In this document: in pieces, positions 29,819-38,373 of the stretch
Layout: each line of letters begins with the position of its first letter
Position numbering within the stretch: the stretch's first letter is position 1
Source of the DNA: an uncultured Sinobacteraceae bacterium
GTDB lineage: Bacteria > Pseudomonadota > Gammaproteobacteria > Nevskiales > Nevskiaceae
Direction: 5' to 3'
DNA length: 64,000 nucleotides
NCBI GenBank assembly: GCA_903822975.1
Contig: CAIJRD010000011.1
Coordinates: 372,001 to 436,000 of the forward strand
Program-made: the position numbers and the translations under genes
The notes under the pieces: model-generated
What the model was told of the DNA's origin: nothing
Databases searched by the model: none
Seen by the model: the letters and a program-made list of their open reading frames with translations, nothing else

Positions 29819-29860
29819 CTGCGGGCCTTAAAGCCTACAGCGACACGACGCACCCACCCT

Positions 29861-30046
29861 GTCTCTGTCCATGGACCTGAGAGTTCAGAGCGGATTCGCT
29901 CCTGCCCCATCGGTGAGCCGCGCGTGGACGCGGCTGCTCTCCAGAGTTAGCGCAAGATCGTGCTCCTTTTGCCTGAGCGATTCCGGGCGGATTTGCGCCT
30001 TCGGCGCCGCCTCGATGTCCGCAGGCGGTCTCTCGCACGATCTTCG
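29861..30046 (-). promoter_or_regulatory. tandem glycine riboswitch
   Basis: Two consecutive glycine aptamers read on the minus strand. Aptamer 1: a closing stem of ten bases (30035-30044 with 29954-29963), GCGAGAGACC, GGCGCCGAAGGCGCAAA, then GCTCAGGCAAAAGGA. Aptamer 2: CTCTGGAGAG, a GC stem, CACCGATGGGGCA, AACTCTCAGGTCCATGGACAG ending near 29861. These are the conserved blocks of the gcvT motif RNA, and tandem aptamers are the usual form. Glycine binding normally turns on the gcv operon; the expression platform would lie in the 140-base leader before gcvT. Confidence 0.95.
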
Positions 30047-30059
30047 TTGCTAGGGACCA

Positions 30060-30088
30060 AAGATAGCAGCCGCGACGTGCGCTGGCGA
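30060..30088 (-). promoter_or_regulatory. candidate sigma-70 promoter for the gcv operon
   Basis: On the minus strand TCGCCA (30083-30088) and TATCTT (30060-30065) are spaced by 17 bases and lie just before the first riboswitch aptamer, so a transcript would begin a few bases ahead of its closing stem. Both boxes match the consensus only partly; position supports them more than sequence. Confidence 0.4.
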
Positions 30089-30281
30089 GCCCGGCCGCCG
30101 CTTTTTGCCCGCTGTCACGGGATGTCCACTCTGCTGCGCCAGTCCACCATCGCCGGCACACGTTTCCGTCGCATCATCGGCTCGTAAGGATGGTTGCTAC
30201 GCCGATCGACGGACGGTGTGCCGAGGCATCAGCGAAGCAGATGCTTGGCTGGCGAAATTCACAACTGCGCGTCAAGCGAAA

Positions 30282-30315
30282 TAAAGATGCGCCGCGCGAA
30301 CCGCTACGGCGCATC
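30282..30315 (-). terminator. Rho-independent terminator of the lipoprotein pair
   Basis: Perfect nine-base stem GATGCGCCG (30286-30294) with CGGCGCATC (30307-30315), 16 bases beyond the stop at 30331. On the minus strand the stem is followed directly by TTTATTTCG, a proper T tract. Confidence 0.8.
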
Positions 30316-30330
30316 CCTGCTTGCGGAGTC

Positions 30331-30669
30331 TCAGGCCCCGGCGCGGATTGCGGTTGCTTTTAGCGTTGTGCAGTACCCAGTACCCACGAAGGCGTAGTAC
30401 CAGGATTCTTCAACACGAATGTTCGTGATGTAGTCGCCGGCCGCCTCTGCTTTGAGTTCCTTGTTCGCTTCGGCCAGTCGGCCATTGACTGCGATTGGAA
30501 TGAACAGGAGCAACTGGAATCCACAGGACGAACCCGAAATTTCTCGTGCGGTTCCCTGAGCGGGTGCAGCCGCGGAGGACGAACCCAGACGAGCGGGCGC
30601 ACCAACGCAAGCGCTCACTGATACCGCAACGACAGCGGAGACCACGAATCGGAAGAATAGATTTTTCAT
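30331..30669 (-). CDS. TRL-like lipoprotein
   Basis: Small exported lipoprotein of 112 residues from ATG 30669, with GGGAGG before it. The signal peptide MKNLFFRFVVSAVVAVSVSAC ends in a lipobox (VSAC). The rest, GSSCGFQLLLFIPIAVNG, an alanine-rich helix, and TNIRVEESWYYAFVGTGYCTTL, follows the pattern of the TRL-like family (PF13146 type: SCG near the start, YCT near the end). The function of that family is unknown to me. Its start overlaps the stop of the upstream paralogue (ATGA), so they are coupled. A good terminator follows. Confidence 0.78.
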   Translation of the reverse strand: MKNLFFRFVVSAVVAVSVSACVGAPARLGSSSAAAPAQGTAREISGSSCGFQLLLFIPIAVNGRLAEANKELKAEAAGDYITNIRVEESWYYAFVGTGYCTTLKATAIRAGA

Positions 30670-31019
30670 TTGATGGCCTCCCCCGAAATCGTTACACAAC
30701 GTGCAGTACCGAGCAGCCACCAGTACCAGTTCTCGTGCATCGTCACGTCGACAAGAGCGGTTGCTCCCGGCACGCTGGCAACGGCCGCGTTGTACGCCCT
30801 CTCATCACGACTATTGAGACCCACCGGTATGAAGTAATAGGCGGTTGCCAGAACCAGCATTGATCCACAAGCACTACCCTCGGCGTGTCCAAGTGTTGTG
30901 TAGTTTCGCGGACGATCTGGAACGATTGTGGTGAACCCCGAAGAGCACCCGGCAAGAATCATGGCGATTGCCATGATTGCAGGCGCTCGGCGACATCTCT
31001 GCCGGCGATTAGCGAGCAT
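30666..31019 (-). CDS. TRL-like lipoprotein paralogue
   Basis: Lipoprotein of 117 residues from ATG 31019 with AGGGGAAA before it. The signal runs RRAPAIMAIAMILAGC, with lipobox LAGC. Its mature part has the same plan as the next gene: GSACGSMLVLATAYYFIPVG, a short helix, VTMHENWYWWLLGTARCVTISG, so the SCG / xCT cysteine pair is conserved as SACG and RCVT. The two genes overlap by four bases and probably arose by duplication. Function unknown; they may form a heteromeric envelope component. Confidence 0.72.
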   Translation of the reverse strand: MLANRRQRCRRAPAIMAIAMILAGCSSGFTTIVPDRPRNYTTLGHAEGSACGSMLVLATAYYFIPVGLNSRDERAYNAAVASVPGATALVDVTMHENWYWWLLGTARCVTISGEAIK

Positions 31020-31217
31020 TGTTTCCCCTTCCCTAGTTTTATTATGTAGCAACCGCCCCCGCGGCGGCGCCTAAGCATAGCGGCGGCGGCACGCTGGAAA
31101 CAATCAAATCGCTCTGCGTTTCGTGTAAAGCTCGAAACGCTTTTCGATACGCTCTCCGCATTCCTTTAGAGCCGCGACTGACTCCCGGCGCCAAGCGCAG
31201 ATCGATGTCGTCGCTCA

Positions 31218-31263
31218 GCACAAGGAGCCAAAAGGATCACTCCTTTTGCCTTTGGAGTTGTGC
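31218..31263 (-). terminator. imperfect stem-loop downstream of serA, possible terminator
   Basis: Inner stem CAAAAGGA (31229-31236) with TCCTTTTG (31241-31248) around TCAC, and outer stem GCACAA (31218-31223) with TTGTGC (31258-31263). It lies 64 bases beyond the serA stop. The 3' arm of the inner stem supplies the T-rich part on either strand. The remainder of the 307-base gap to 31020 holds no gene; AT-rich TACATAAT near 31045-31055 may belong to the lipoprotein promoter. Confidence 0.5.
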
Positions 31264-31326
31264 ATTCACGTCGAGGCCTTTACGGGAAAAAGACCGCGAC
31301 TTACGCTCCGGCGAACGCGTACTGAG

Positions 31327-32562
31327 TTAGTAGAGCAATCGCGTGCGCAAAGTGCCCGGGATCGACGCCAGGCTTTCCTTCAGCGTTTCGGCCTGCTTTT
31401 CGTCGGCGGCAACGTCGATCACCACGTAGCCGACTTGCCCGCTCGTCTGCAGATACTGTGCGTCGACGTTGAGGTCGCCCTTCGAGAACAGTTCGTTGAT
31501 GCGCGACAGCATGCCCGGCATGTTCTTGTGGATGTGCAGCAGACGGCGGCTGTTCGGATGCTCGGGCAGCGAGACTTCGGGGAAATTCACCGCGGAAAGT
31601 GTCGAGCCGTTGTCGCTGTAGCGAATCAGCTTGGCGGCGACTTCGAGACCGATGTTTTCCTGCGCCTCCAGCGTGCTGCCGCCGATGTGAGGCGTGAGGA
31701 TGACGTTGTCCATGCCGACCAGCGGGCTCACGAACGGATCCTTGTTGCCCTTCGGCTCGACCGGGAACACGTCGATCGCCGCACCACCGACATGACCACT
31801 CTTCAGCGCGTCGGCAAGCGCGTCGATGTCGACCACCGTGCCGCGCGATGCATTGATTAGCAGCGCGCCGCGCTTCATCTTTTTCAGTTCGGCGATTCCG
31901 ATCATCAACTTCGTTGCCGGCGTTTCCGGCACGTGCAGCGAGACGATGTCGGCCCGCTCCAGCAGTTCGCCGAGGCTATGCGTCGGGCTGGCGTTGCCGA
32001 GTGCGAGCTGGGTTTCGATGTCGAAGAACACCACGCGCATGCCCAGGCTCTCCGCCAGCACGCCGACCTGCGTGCCGATGTGGCCGTATCCAACGATGCC
32101 GAGCGTCTTGCCGCGCACTTCGAAACTGCCCTCGGCGGATTTCGACCAGCCGCCGCGATGGCATTCCATGTTTTTTTCCGGAATGCGGCGCATCAGCAGA
32201 ATCGCTTCGGCAACCACCAGTTCGGCCACACTGCGCGTGTTCGAATACGGCGCGTTGAAGACCGGCACGCCACGCGCCTGCGCGGTTTCGAGGTCGACCT
32301 GGTTGGTGCCGATGCAGAAGCAGCCGATCGCCATCAGGCGGCGCGAGTGCTCCAGCACTTCGGCGGTCAGTTGCGTGCGCGAACGGATACCGACGATATG
32401 CGCGTCGGCGATGCTCTTCGCCAGATCCGATTCCGGCAACGACTTCTCATGAAACTCGATGTTGGTGTAGCCGGCCGAGCGGAAGTTTTCGACGGCGGTC
32501 TGCGACACGCCCTCCAACAACAGCACCTTGATGTCCTGCTTGGGGAATGAGGTTTTCTTCAT
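31327..32562 (-). CDS. serA: D-3-phosphoglycerate dehydrogenase
   Basis: Catalyses the first step of serine synthesis, oxidising 3-phosphoglycerate with NAD. It has 411 residues from ATG 32562 (MKKTSFPKQDIKVLL), like the 410-residue E. coli enzyme. The NAD loop is GIVGYGHIGTQVG; the catalytic region has INASRGTVVD (Arg) and LTPHIGGSTLEAQ (His). An ACT regulatory domain occupies about residues 335-411 (RLLHIHKNMPGMLSRINELF), the site for serine feedback inhibition in E. coli. It stands alone. With gcv it frames serine-glycine-one-carbon metabolism. Confidence 0.96.
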   Translation of the reverse strand: MKKTSFPKQDIKVLLLEGVSQTAVENFRSAGYTNIEFHEKSLPESDLAKSIADAHIVGIRSRTQLTAEVLEHSRRLMAIGCFCIGTNQVDLETAQARGVPVFNAPYSNTRSVAELVVAEAILLMRRIPEKNMECHRGGWSKSAEGSFEVRGKTLGIVGYGHIGTQVGVLAESLGMRVVFFDIETQLALGNASPTHSLGELLERADIVSLHVPETPATKLMIGIAELKKMKRGALLINASRGTVVDIDALADALKSGHVGGAAIDVFPVEPKGNKDPFVSPLVGMDNVILTPHIGGSTLEAQENIGLEVAAKLIRYSDNGSTLSAVNFPEVSLPEHPNSRRLLHIHKNMPGMLSRINELFSKGDLNVDAQYLQTSGQVGYVVIDVAADEKQAETLKESLASIPGTLRTRLLY

Positions 32563-32788
32563 GACGAGCGGCCTGGAACGAGCTTGGCGCCGGGCGTGGC
32601 GTTTGCGGGGGCGCAATGATGCCAGCCTGCGCGCCGCCGGTCAGCATCCCCGGTAGTTTTGCCCGCCGCAGTCACCGTTCGGCACTGATCGCGCCGATCG
32701 CCGCGCGGGCTTGCAGTCGGCGATACTAAAACCGATATAGGCGCGCGTGACCTGGCCGGAAGCCTGGAACGCGTCGCCGGGAGACACG

Positions 32789-33529
32789 ATGAAGGCGCCG
32801 AATAAAACACTGCTTGCATGCCTGACGGCAGCCCTGCTGACGGTGCTCGCGTCCGGCTGCGCCAGCGCCGCCTCGCGCCCGCAGTTTTCCGCCCACATCG
32901 TCGCGTGGCTGACGCCGAACTACACGCCTCGACGCGATGACGCCATCGCCATCGATCTGGCGCCGACCGCCAGCGCGGACGATCAGGCGCTCACCGCAAG
33001 GGTCGGCCGCGAGCTGCCGCGATCGGGTCTGCATGCGGTGGATCATGTCGAGTCGGCCCGCTGGGTCTTGCAGGCCACTGCGATTCCGCTGGCCCAGCCG
33101 ATCCTGCGTAGCCCTGCCGGTACCGGCAACGACGGCACACTCGGCGAAGAGCAAAGCCTGCTGCTGCGGCTGAACCTGTACTCCGTGACCGAATTCATCA
33201 ACGGCGAGCGCGTGCCGATCTGGAGTGCGGCCTATCTCGGCGCGCCCGAGCGCTACCAGCAACACCCGCAGGCCCTGGTCAGGTTGCTGCTGAAGACCTA
33301 CGGGATTGCATTCAACGGCAATGCGCAGATCGATCTGGCCGAAGCCGACGCCGCCGAGGTCACCGAGACTGCGGCACCTGCACCAGGCGCCGTCGAGCCG
33401 CCGGTCGAGCCGCCGGTCGAGCCGCCGCCGGTGGCGCCTGCCGAATCGACTCCCTTGCCATACCCGCCGGTTGAACCCGATGCCGACACGCCCGCGCCGT
33501 CTGAAGCTGAGCGTCCGCCGCAGGTCTGA
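32789..33529 (+). CDS. exported protein with proline-rich tail, unknown function
   Basis: Protein of 246 residues from ATG 32789 with GGGAGA before it. The N-terminus LLACLTAALLTVLASGC is a signal peptide, perhaps a lipoprotein signal (ASGC is a weak lipobox), otherwise cleaved near ASAAS. The middle part (about residues 30-185) has the look of a small periplasmic alpha/beta domain: QALTARVGRELPRSGLH, RWVLQATAIPL, LLLRLNLYSVTEFING and WSAAYLGAPE. The last 60 residues are proline/glutamate rich with repeated VEPPVEPP, a likely flexible or wall-spanning linker. I recognise no family. It is divergent from serA. Confidence 0.68.
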   Translation: MKAPNKTLLACLTAALLTVLASGCASAASRPQFSAHIVAWLTPNYTPRRDDAIAIDLAPTASADDQALTARVGRELPRSGLHAVDHVESARWVLQATAIPLAQPILRSPAGTGNDGTLGEEQSLLLRLNLYSVTEFINGERVPIWSAAYLGAPERYQQHPQALVRLLLKTYGIAFNGNAQIDLAEADAAEVTETAAPAPGAVEPPVEPPVEPPPVAPAESTPLPYPPVEPDADTPAPSEAERPPQV

Positions 33530-33643
33530 GACGGGCACTGGGGTACTGGTGTTGACGACACCGGCAACAATCAGGCGACCAAGATCAGGTTCGCGCGCAA
33601 TCCAGGCAAACAGAACGCCGCGTCGCCGATACTGACTCGCCTC

Positions 33644-33698
33644 TGTCTGGCCTTTGTCTGGCCTTTGTCTGGCCTTTGTCTGGCCTTTGTCCGACCTG
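33644..33698. repeat. 11-bp tandem repeat, four exact units
   Basis: Four identical units of TGTCTGGCCTT (33644-33687) and a degenerate fifth (TGTCCGACCTG). It lies in the 335-base gap between the proline-tailed protein and the esterase gene, where I see no other feature. Eleven bases is about one helical turn. Confidence 0.95.
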
Positions 33699-33864
33699 TG
33701 TACCGCCGGGGCCGGCTAGCGCGCCGGAATCCGCATCGGTATCGCTACAGATCGGCAGCCTGGCAACTTGGCCGCATTCGACCACCTGTCAAGGACCGCA
33801 GATCCCGCGATCCCCGACGCATCGGCGACTCGACAGTTTTTGTCGGCCGACGATAAGCTCGCGT

Positions 33865-34923
33865 ATGACCTTGACCCTCGCACAGAAAATCGAACGCCAG
33901 TTCGCGCGCGCGCTGTTCGCGCTGCCGATGTTCCTGATCCGCCTGCTTGCCGGCGCGCCGATCGTGCGCGATGGCCTCACGCTCGATCCGCAAGTGCAGC
34001 TACTGCTGAAATTGCAGCAGTTGGGCGGCAAGAAACTGGTGAAAGCAGAGACGCCCGTCGCGCGGATGCGGACCAATCTCGATATCGAGAGCAATATCCT
34101 GGTGCCGTCGCTGCCGCAACTGGAAGCGGTCAACGATCTGATGCTGAGCGGGCCGGCCGGCCCGATCCCGGCGCGGTTGTACCGGCCGCGCGGGGTGGGT
34201 CAGCGCGCGCCGGTGTTGCTGTTCTTTCACGGTGGCGGCTTCGTGCTCGGCTCGATCGACTCGCACGACGCGCCGTGTCGCTGGCTCGCCGCGCACGCCG
34301 GCTGTGTTGTGATCTCGGTGGACTATCGGCTCGCACCGGAACATCCGTTTCCGGCTGCGATCGACGATGCCTATGCGGCGTTCCGCGCAGTCGTCGCGCG
34401 CGCGGCTGAGTTCGGCATTGATACAGCGCGAATTGCAGTGGGCGGCGATAGCGCAGGCGGCAACCTCGCGGCCGTGACGGCGCAGCGCGCACGCGCGGAT
34501 GCGACGCAGCCGAGTTTTCAGTTGCTGGTTTACCCCACGACCGATGCCACGCTATCGGCACAGTCGATCGACACCTTCGCCAGCGGCTTCCTGCTCGAGC
34601 GCAGTTCGATGGTGTGGTTTGTCGATCATTACCTGCCCGCCCCGCAGGATCGCCGCGACCCGCTGTGTTCGCCGCTGTTCGGTGAACCCGCAGGCCTGCC
34701 GCCGGCGTTCCTGATGACCGCCGGTTTCGATCCGCTGCGCGATGAAGGCGAAGCCTATGCGGCGAAGCTTCAAGCCGCGGGCGTGGCCGTTGAAGTGCGG
34801 CGCTACGACAGCCTGGTGCATGGCTTCCTCAACCTCAGCGGCGGCATCGACGCCGCAGCGGCCGCCGTTGGCGATGCCGCCGCAGCGCTGCGCAAAGCGT
34901 TCGGGTCGAAGCCCGCGATCTGA
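33865..34923 (+). CDS. HSL-type alpha/beta hydrolase (carboxylesterase)
   Basis: Esterase of the hormone-sensitive-lipase (family IV) type with 352 residues from ATG 33865; the longer frame from 33676 starts inside the 11-bp repeat. The HGGGFVLGS oxyanion motif, SVDYRLAPEHPFPAA, nucleophile elbow GGDSAGGNLAA, the acid in TAGFDPLRDEGEAYA and the His in LVHGFLNL form the complete family set. No signal peptide. Substrate probably short or medium acyl esters. A perfect eight-base stem (CCCGCGAT/ATCGCGGG, 34912-34930) spans the stop codon and may help end transcription. Confidence 0.92.
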   Translation: MTLTLAQKIERQFARALFALPMFLIRLLAGAPIVRDGLTLDPQVQLLLKLQQLGGKKLVKAETPVARMRTNLDIESNILVPSLPQLEAVNDLMLSGPAGPIPARLYRPRGVGQRAPVLLFFHGGGFVLGSIDSHDAPCRWLAAHAGCVVISVDYRLAPEHPFPAAIDDAYAAFRAVVARAAEFGIDTARIAVGGDSAGGNLAAVTAQRARADATQPSFQLLVYPTTDATLSAQSIDTFASGFLLERSSMVWFVDHYLPAPQDRRDPLCSPLFGEPAGLPPAFLMTAGFDPLRDEGEAYAAKLQAAGVAVEVRRYDSLVHGFLNLSGGIDAAAAAVGDAAAALRKAFGSKPAI

Positions 34924-35321
34924 TCGCGGGTCCGATCAACTAATCGAGTCGAGAGCCAATTCCGCATACCGATTGCGAAGTCGGGAGATGCGCGTCGGTG
35001 GCCACTCCAGCGCCGCAACGGCATCGCCAGGATGCATGCATCCCTGCAGCCTGATTCGAGCAGGAACACCGCTTTCGCGGGCGCACTGGAAGGCGGTCGG
35101 CTGACTCACGGTTTGAACGCGGCGTCACGACATGACTGCGACGCCTCGCTCGACAAGGCACACTGAGGCGCACCGAGGCGCACGGCGGCGCACGGCGGCG
35201 ACCTCGCAACCCTCACTCGCCAGCGTCACTCAACAGCGCCACGCGCAGGCACCGATCGAAGGCGCCAATCGTTGGCGCCACGCGCCGACGCCGCACATGT
35301 GCTTGGGTTCAGCTCTGCGCC
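34924..35321. other. intergenic region between convergent esterase and SDR genes
   Basis: No gene is visible in about 400 bases. A perfect palindrome GGCGCCAA-TCG-TTGGCGCC at 35261-35279 lies 43 bases past the SDR stop and could terminate from either side, though without a T run. Around 35160-35200 the motif GGCGCAC is repeated four times at irregular spacing. The rest shows nothing I can name. Confidence 0.55.
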
Positions 35322-36173
35322 TCAGCTCTGGGCTTGCGAATCCCGCTGCATCAGCTTGGCGAGCTTGGCCGCGCGCCGATCGAAGTATTTCGCCATCAGC
35401 TGCAGCACCGGTGCCGGCATCAGCGCGGTCGCGACATGGACCGCTTGTGCCACGCGCGTGGTGCGTCGCGGCGCACGCTTCGCGACCGCCTCGACGATCC
35501 AGCCCGCTGCATCATCCACCTCCATTTGCGGCAGGTAGTTGTAGGCCTTGGTCGGCGCGGTCATCGAGGTCTTCACCAACGGGTAGTTGATCGTGCTGAC
35601 GTCGATGCCCGAAGTGCGCAGCTCGATCCTGAGCGAGCGCGAAAAAGCGTCGAGTGCGGACTTGCTGGCGAGATAGGCAGCGAAGCGCGGCGTGGTCATC
35701 AGCGCGGCGACGCTGGAAACGTTGACGATCTGTCCGCTGCCCTGCTCCAGCATGCGCGGCAACAGTCGCAGCGTCAGCCGCACGGCAGCGAAATAATTGA
35801 TCTGCATCGTGCGCTCGAAGTCGTGCGGACGGTCGAGCGAATCTTTCAGCAGGCGCCGGATCGAACGTCCGGCGTTGTTCACCAGTACGTCGATGCGGCT
35901 GTGTTCATCGAGCAGGCGCGTGGCGCAGGCATCGAGCGAGGCCGGGTCGGATAAATCGGCCGGATAGTCGTAGGCGCGTCCACCTGCCGCGGTGATCGAA
36001 GCCCGCAGGCGCTTGAGTTCGTCGGCGCGGCGCGCGACCAGACAAACGATTGCACCGCGAGCGGCGAGTTGGCGTGCGGCGGCTTCGCCGATACCGCTTG
36101 AAGCACCGGTGATGACGACGGTCAGCCCCGCGATCGGGGGCGGCCAGGTTTTGGTTTTCGGCATGCGTGACAT
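35322..36173 (-). CDS. short-chain dehydrogenase/reductase
   Basis: NAD(P)-dependent SDR of 283 residues from ATG 36173 (alternative ATG at 36164; the frame is open to 36233). The cofactor loop is TGASSGIG (22-29), then VLVNNAG, the serine in IVNVSSVAA and the Y-x-x-x-K in FAAYLASK. The basic LVARRADEL after the second strand suggests NADP. The C-terminal part beyond the fold (VAQAVHVATALMPAPVLQLMAKYFDRRAAKLAKLM) is an extra amphipathic helix, seen in SDRs that associate with membranes or lipid substrates. Substrate unknown. It is divergent from the amidohydrolase gene across about 100 bases. Confidence 0.88.
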   Translation of the reverse strand: MSRMPKTKTWPPPIAGLTVVITGASSGIGEAAARQLAARGAIVCLVARRADELKRLRASITAAGGRAYDYPADLSDPASLDACATRLLDEHSRIDVLVNNAGRSIRRLLKDSLDRPHDFERTMQINYFAAVRLTLRLLPRMLEQGSGQIVNVSSVAALMTTPRFAAYLASKSALDAFSRSLRIELRTSGIDVSTINYPLVKTSMTAPTKAYNYLPQMEVDDAAGWIVEAVAKRAPRRTTRVAQAVHVATALMPAPVLQLMAKYFDRRAAKLAKLMQRDSQAQS

Positions 36174-36275
36174 TCCAGAACGCTCGGGTGCGGGGTGCTT
36201 GGCGGCAAAACTGCGCGCAGAAATCGCATCCAATTGGGTTACCCTGCAGTCTTGCCGCTTGAGATTGCGCTGTCG

Positions 36276-37055
36276 ATGACCGTGCCGCCGTTACCGTTGG
36301 GCCCGGATGAGCCCGCGCCCTTCGAAGTACTGCGCGCCAGCGGCCATTCCCGCTTCGTGCTGTGCTGCGACCATGCCGGAAAGCTGCTGCCGCGCGCGCT
36401 CGGTACGCTGGGACTGGATTCAAATGAACGCCAGCGGCACATCGCCTGGGATATCGGCGCCGCAGGCCTTGCGCGCGCACTGTCGGCGCTGCTCGATGCG
36501 CCGTTGATCCTGCAGCCGTACTCGCGTCTGGCGATCGACTGCAACCGTCCGCTGGCAGCCGACGATTCGATCGCCGTCTCGAGCGAAGACACGCCGATTC
36601 CCGGAAACTTAGGACTGAGTGCCGCCGACGCGCAGGCACGCGCCGCTGCGATCTTCGAGCCTTATCACACGCAGTTGCGCCAGCTGATCGATGCGCGAAT
36701 GGGTCTTACGCCGGCGCCGCTGCTGGTATCGGTGCATAGCTTCACGCCGGTTTATCGCGGCGATCGTCGGCCTTGGGACGTCGGCGTGCTGTACGACCGC
36801 GATGCGCGCCTCGCCAACTGCCTGCTGGAGTTGCTGCGCGCCGAGCAGCGCTGGCAGGTCGGCGATAACCAACCCTATCGCGTTGACGACGAGCACGATT
36901 ACACCGTCAAGGTGCACGCCGAGCATCGCGGCCTCGGCTATGTCGAACTGGAAATTCGCCAGGACCTGATTGCCGACGCCGCAGGGCAAACCGCGTGGGC
37001 CGGACATCTGGCGCGGCTGCTGCCGCGCGCCGCCGCACAGATCGCGGATCGATAA
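36276..37055 (+). CDS. N-formylglutamate amidohydrolase-family protein
   Basis: Zinc-hydrolase-like protein of 259 residues related to N-formylglutamate amidohydrolase (FGase, PF05013). Visible family traits are FVLCCDHAGKLLPRALGTLGL (His/Asp region near residue 30), HIAWDIGAAGLARAL, SRLAIDCNRPL, VSVHSFTPVY and the LEIRQDLI end. The start is ATG 36276 (MTVPPLPLGPDEP); the open frame to 36195 is unlikely. It is not next to histidine-degradation genes, so the real substrate may be another N-acyl amino acid. The next gene is 130 bases away. Confidence 0.85.
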   Translation: MTVPPLPLGPDEPAPFEVLRASGHSRFVLCCDHAGKLLPRALGTLGLDSNERQRHIAWDIGAAGLARALSALLDAPLILQPYSRLAIDCNRPLAADDSIAVSSEDTPIPGNLGLSAADAQARAAAIFEPYHTQLRQLIDARMGLTPAPLLVSVHSFTPVYRGDRRPWDVGVLYDRDARLANCLLELLRAEQRWQVGDNQPYRVDDEHDYTVKVHAEHRGLGYVELEIRQDLIADAAGQTAWAGHLARLLPRAAAQIADR

Positions 37056-37185
37056 GCGAGATCCATCAGGCATTGCCCGCCTCAATTTGCAGGCGTTGAT
37101 TACAACTTTCTCGATAGCCGGCGGTCTATCGCCATACCGCGGCACGCAACGTGCGCGGAAAGCCCATTAATCCAAGCAGAACCAA

Positions 37186-37995
37186 ATGAAAATTCGCGTT
37201 GGCTACGATTTGCTTTACCAGTGCCCGCAGCCGACACCGATGATCGTGACGCTGAGCATTCACTACACGCGTGCGTCGGACATCATCAGCCTCGATCACC
37301 TGATTCTCGAACCTTCGATTCCGATCCGCGGTTATCGCGATGGCTTCGGCAACTGGTGCAACCGCATCGTCGCCCCTGCCGGCCAGATCCGTCTGCGTAG
37401 TAGCGCGGTCGTCAACGATACCGGCCTGCCCGATCCGGTGGTCCCACATGCGCGGCAGCACGCGGTGCAGGACTTGCCGCAGGAAGTGCTGGTCTTCCTG
37501 CTCGGCAGCCGCTACTGCGAGACCGATCAGATGTCGCAGATCGCGTGGAACCTGTTCGGCAACACACCGGAAGGCTGGTACCGGGTACAAGCCATCTGCG
37601 ATTTCGTGCACAACCATCTGCAGTTCGGCTATCAGTTCGCCAACTCGACCAAGACCGCGTTTACCGCGTTCAACGAACGCCGCGGCGTGTGCCGCGACTT
37701 CGCCCATCTGGCGATCACCTTGTGCCGCTGCATGAACATCCCGGCGCGTTACTGCACCGGCTACCTCGGTGACATTGGGATTCCGCCGGTAGACGCGCCG
37801 ATGGATTTTTCCGGCTGGTTCGAAGCCTATCTCGAAGGGCACTGGTATACCTTCGACGCGCGCCACAACACGCCACGCATCGGCCGTATCCTCATTGCAC
37901 GCGGTCGTGACGCCGCGGACGTCGCCATCACCACCTCGTACGGCGAAGCCATCCTGCAGAACTTCCAGGTCTGGACCGACGAGGCCATCGGCTGA
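37186..37995 (+). CDS. transglutaminase-like protein
   Basis: Protein of 269 residues with an N-terminal beta domain (MKIRVGYDLLYQCPQPTPM, about 1-95) and a C-terminal transglutaminase-like papain-fold domain. The nucleophile is the Cys in NERRGVCRDFAHLAI (near residue 168) and the acid the Asp in WYTFDARHNTPRIGR. The usual catalytic His before the tryptophan appears as Ser here (MDFSGWFEAYL), so activity is uncertain or uses another His. No signal peptide. Family members are thought to be peptidases or amidases; the substrate is unknown. Confidence 0.85.
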   Translation: MKIRVGYDLLYQCPQPTPMIVTLSIHYTRASDIISLDHLILEPSIPIRGYRDGFGNWCNRIVAPAGQIRLRSSAVVNDTGLPDPVVPHARQHAVQDLPQEVLVFLLGSRYCETDQMSQIAWNLFGNTPEGWYRVQAICDFVHNHLQFGYQFANSTKTAFTAFNERRGVCRDFAHLAITLCRCMNIPARYCTGYLGDIGIPPVDAPMDFSGWFEAYLEGHWYTFDARHNTPRIGRILIARGRDAADVAITTSYGEAILQNFQVWTDEAIG

Positions 37996-38086
37996 ACCTC
38001 GGCGTTCGCCACTGCAGATCCCTTGCTTTAATCCAAACCGGCCGCATCCTGCATCCAAGGCTCACTGGTCAAGCGAGGTACTTGCC

Positions 38087-38368
38087 GTGTTCGGACTCCT
38101 GGTGCTCGGTTTCGTCGTGTTGGCGTGCTGGCTGTCGCTGTCCCTGCTGGGACTGGTTTTCAAGCTGGTGTTCGGCCTGATTGGCGGAATTTTCGGCGTG
38201 CTCGGCGGATTCCTGGGATTGCTGATCTGCGGCGTCGTCGGGCTTGCGCTGCTGCCGGTGGTCGGCTTGCTGATGCTGCCGCTGATGCTGCCCGCACTCT
38301 TCTTCGGCGCGCTAGTTTGGCTGCTGCTGCGTCGTCCGCGTCAACCCGTGATCATCGCCGCGCGATAA
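38087..38368 (+). CDS. small hydrophobic membrane protein
   Basis: Ninety-three residues from GTG 38087, eight bases after GAGGT at 38074-38078. Almost entirely hydrophobic: FGLLVLGFVVLACWLSLSLL, then glycine-rich GLIGGIFGVLGGFLGLLI and LPVVGLLMLPLMLPALFFGA, ending in basic LLLRRPRQP. Two or three membrane helices with glycine-zipper spacing. The upstream continuation of the frame overlaps the transglutaminase gene and is not protein-like. It lies 91 bases after that gene and meets the lipoprotein hydrolase tail to tail. No known family. Confidence 0.7.
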   Translation: MFGLLVLGFVVLACWLSLSLLGLVFKLVFGLIGGIFGVLGGFLGLLICGVVGLALLPVVGLLMLPLMLPALFFGALVWLLLRRPRQPVIIAAR

Positions 38369-38373
38369 GCGCG

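Noticed and set aside
33676..33864. Extended esterase start at 33676
   Set aside because: The start codon comes from the 11-bp repeat and the first 63 residues are low-complexity; MTLTLAQKIERQ at 33865 is the natural beginning.
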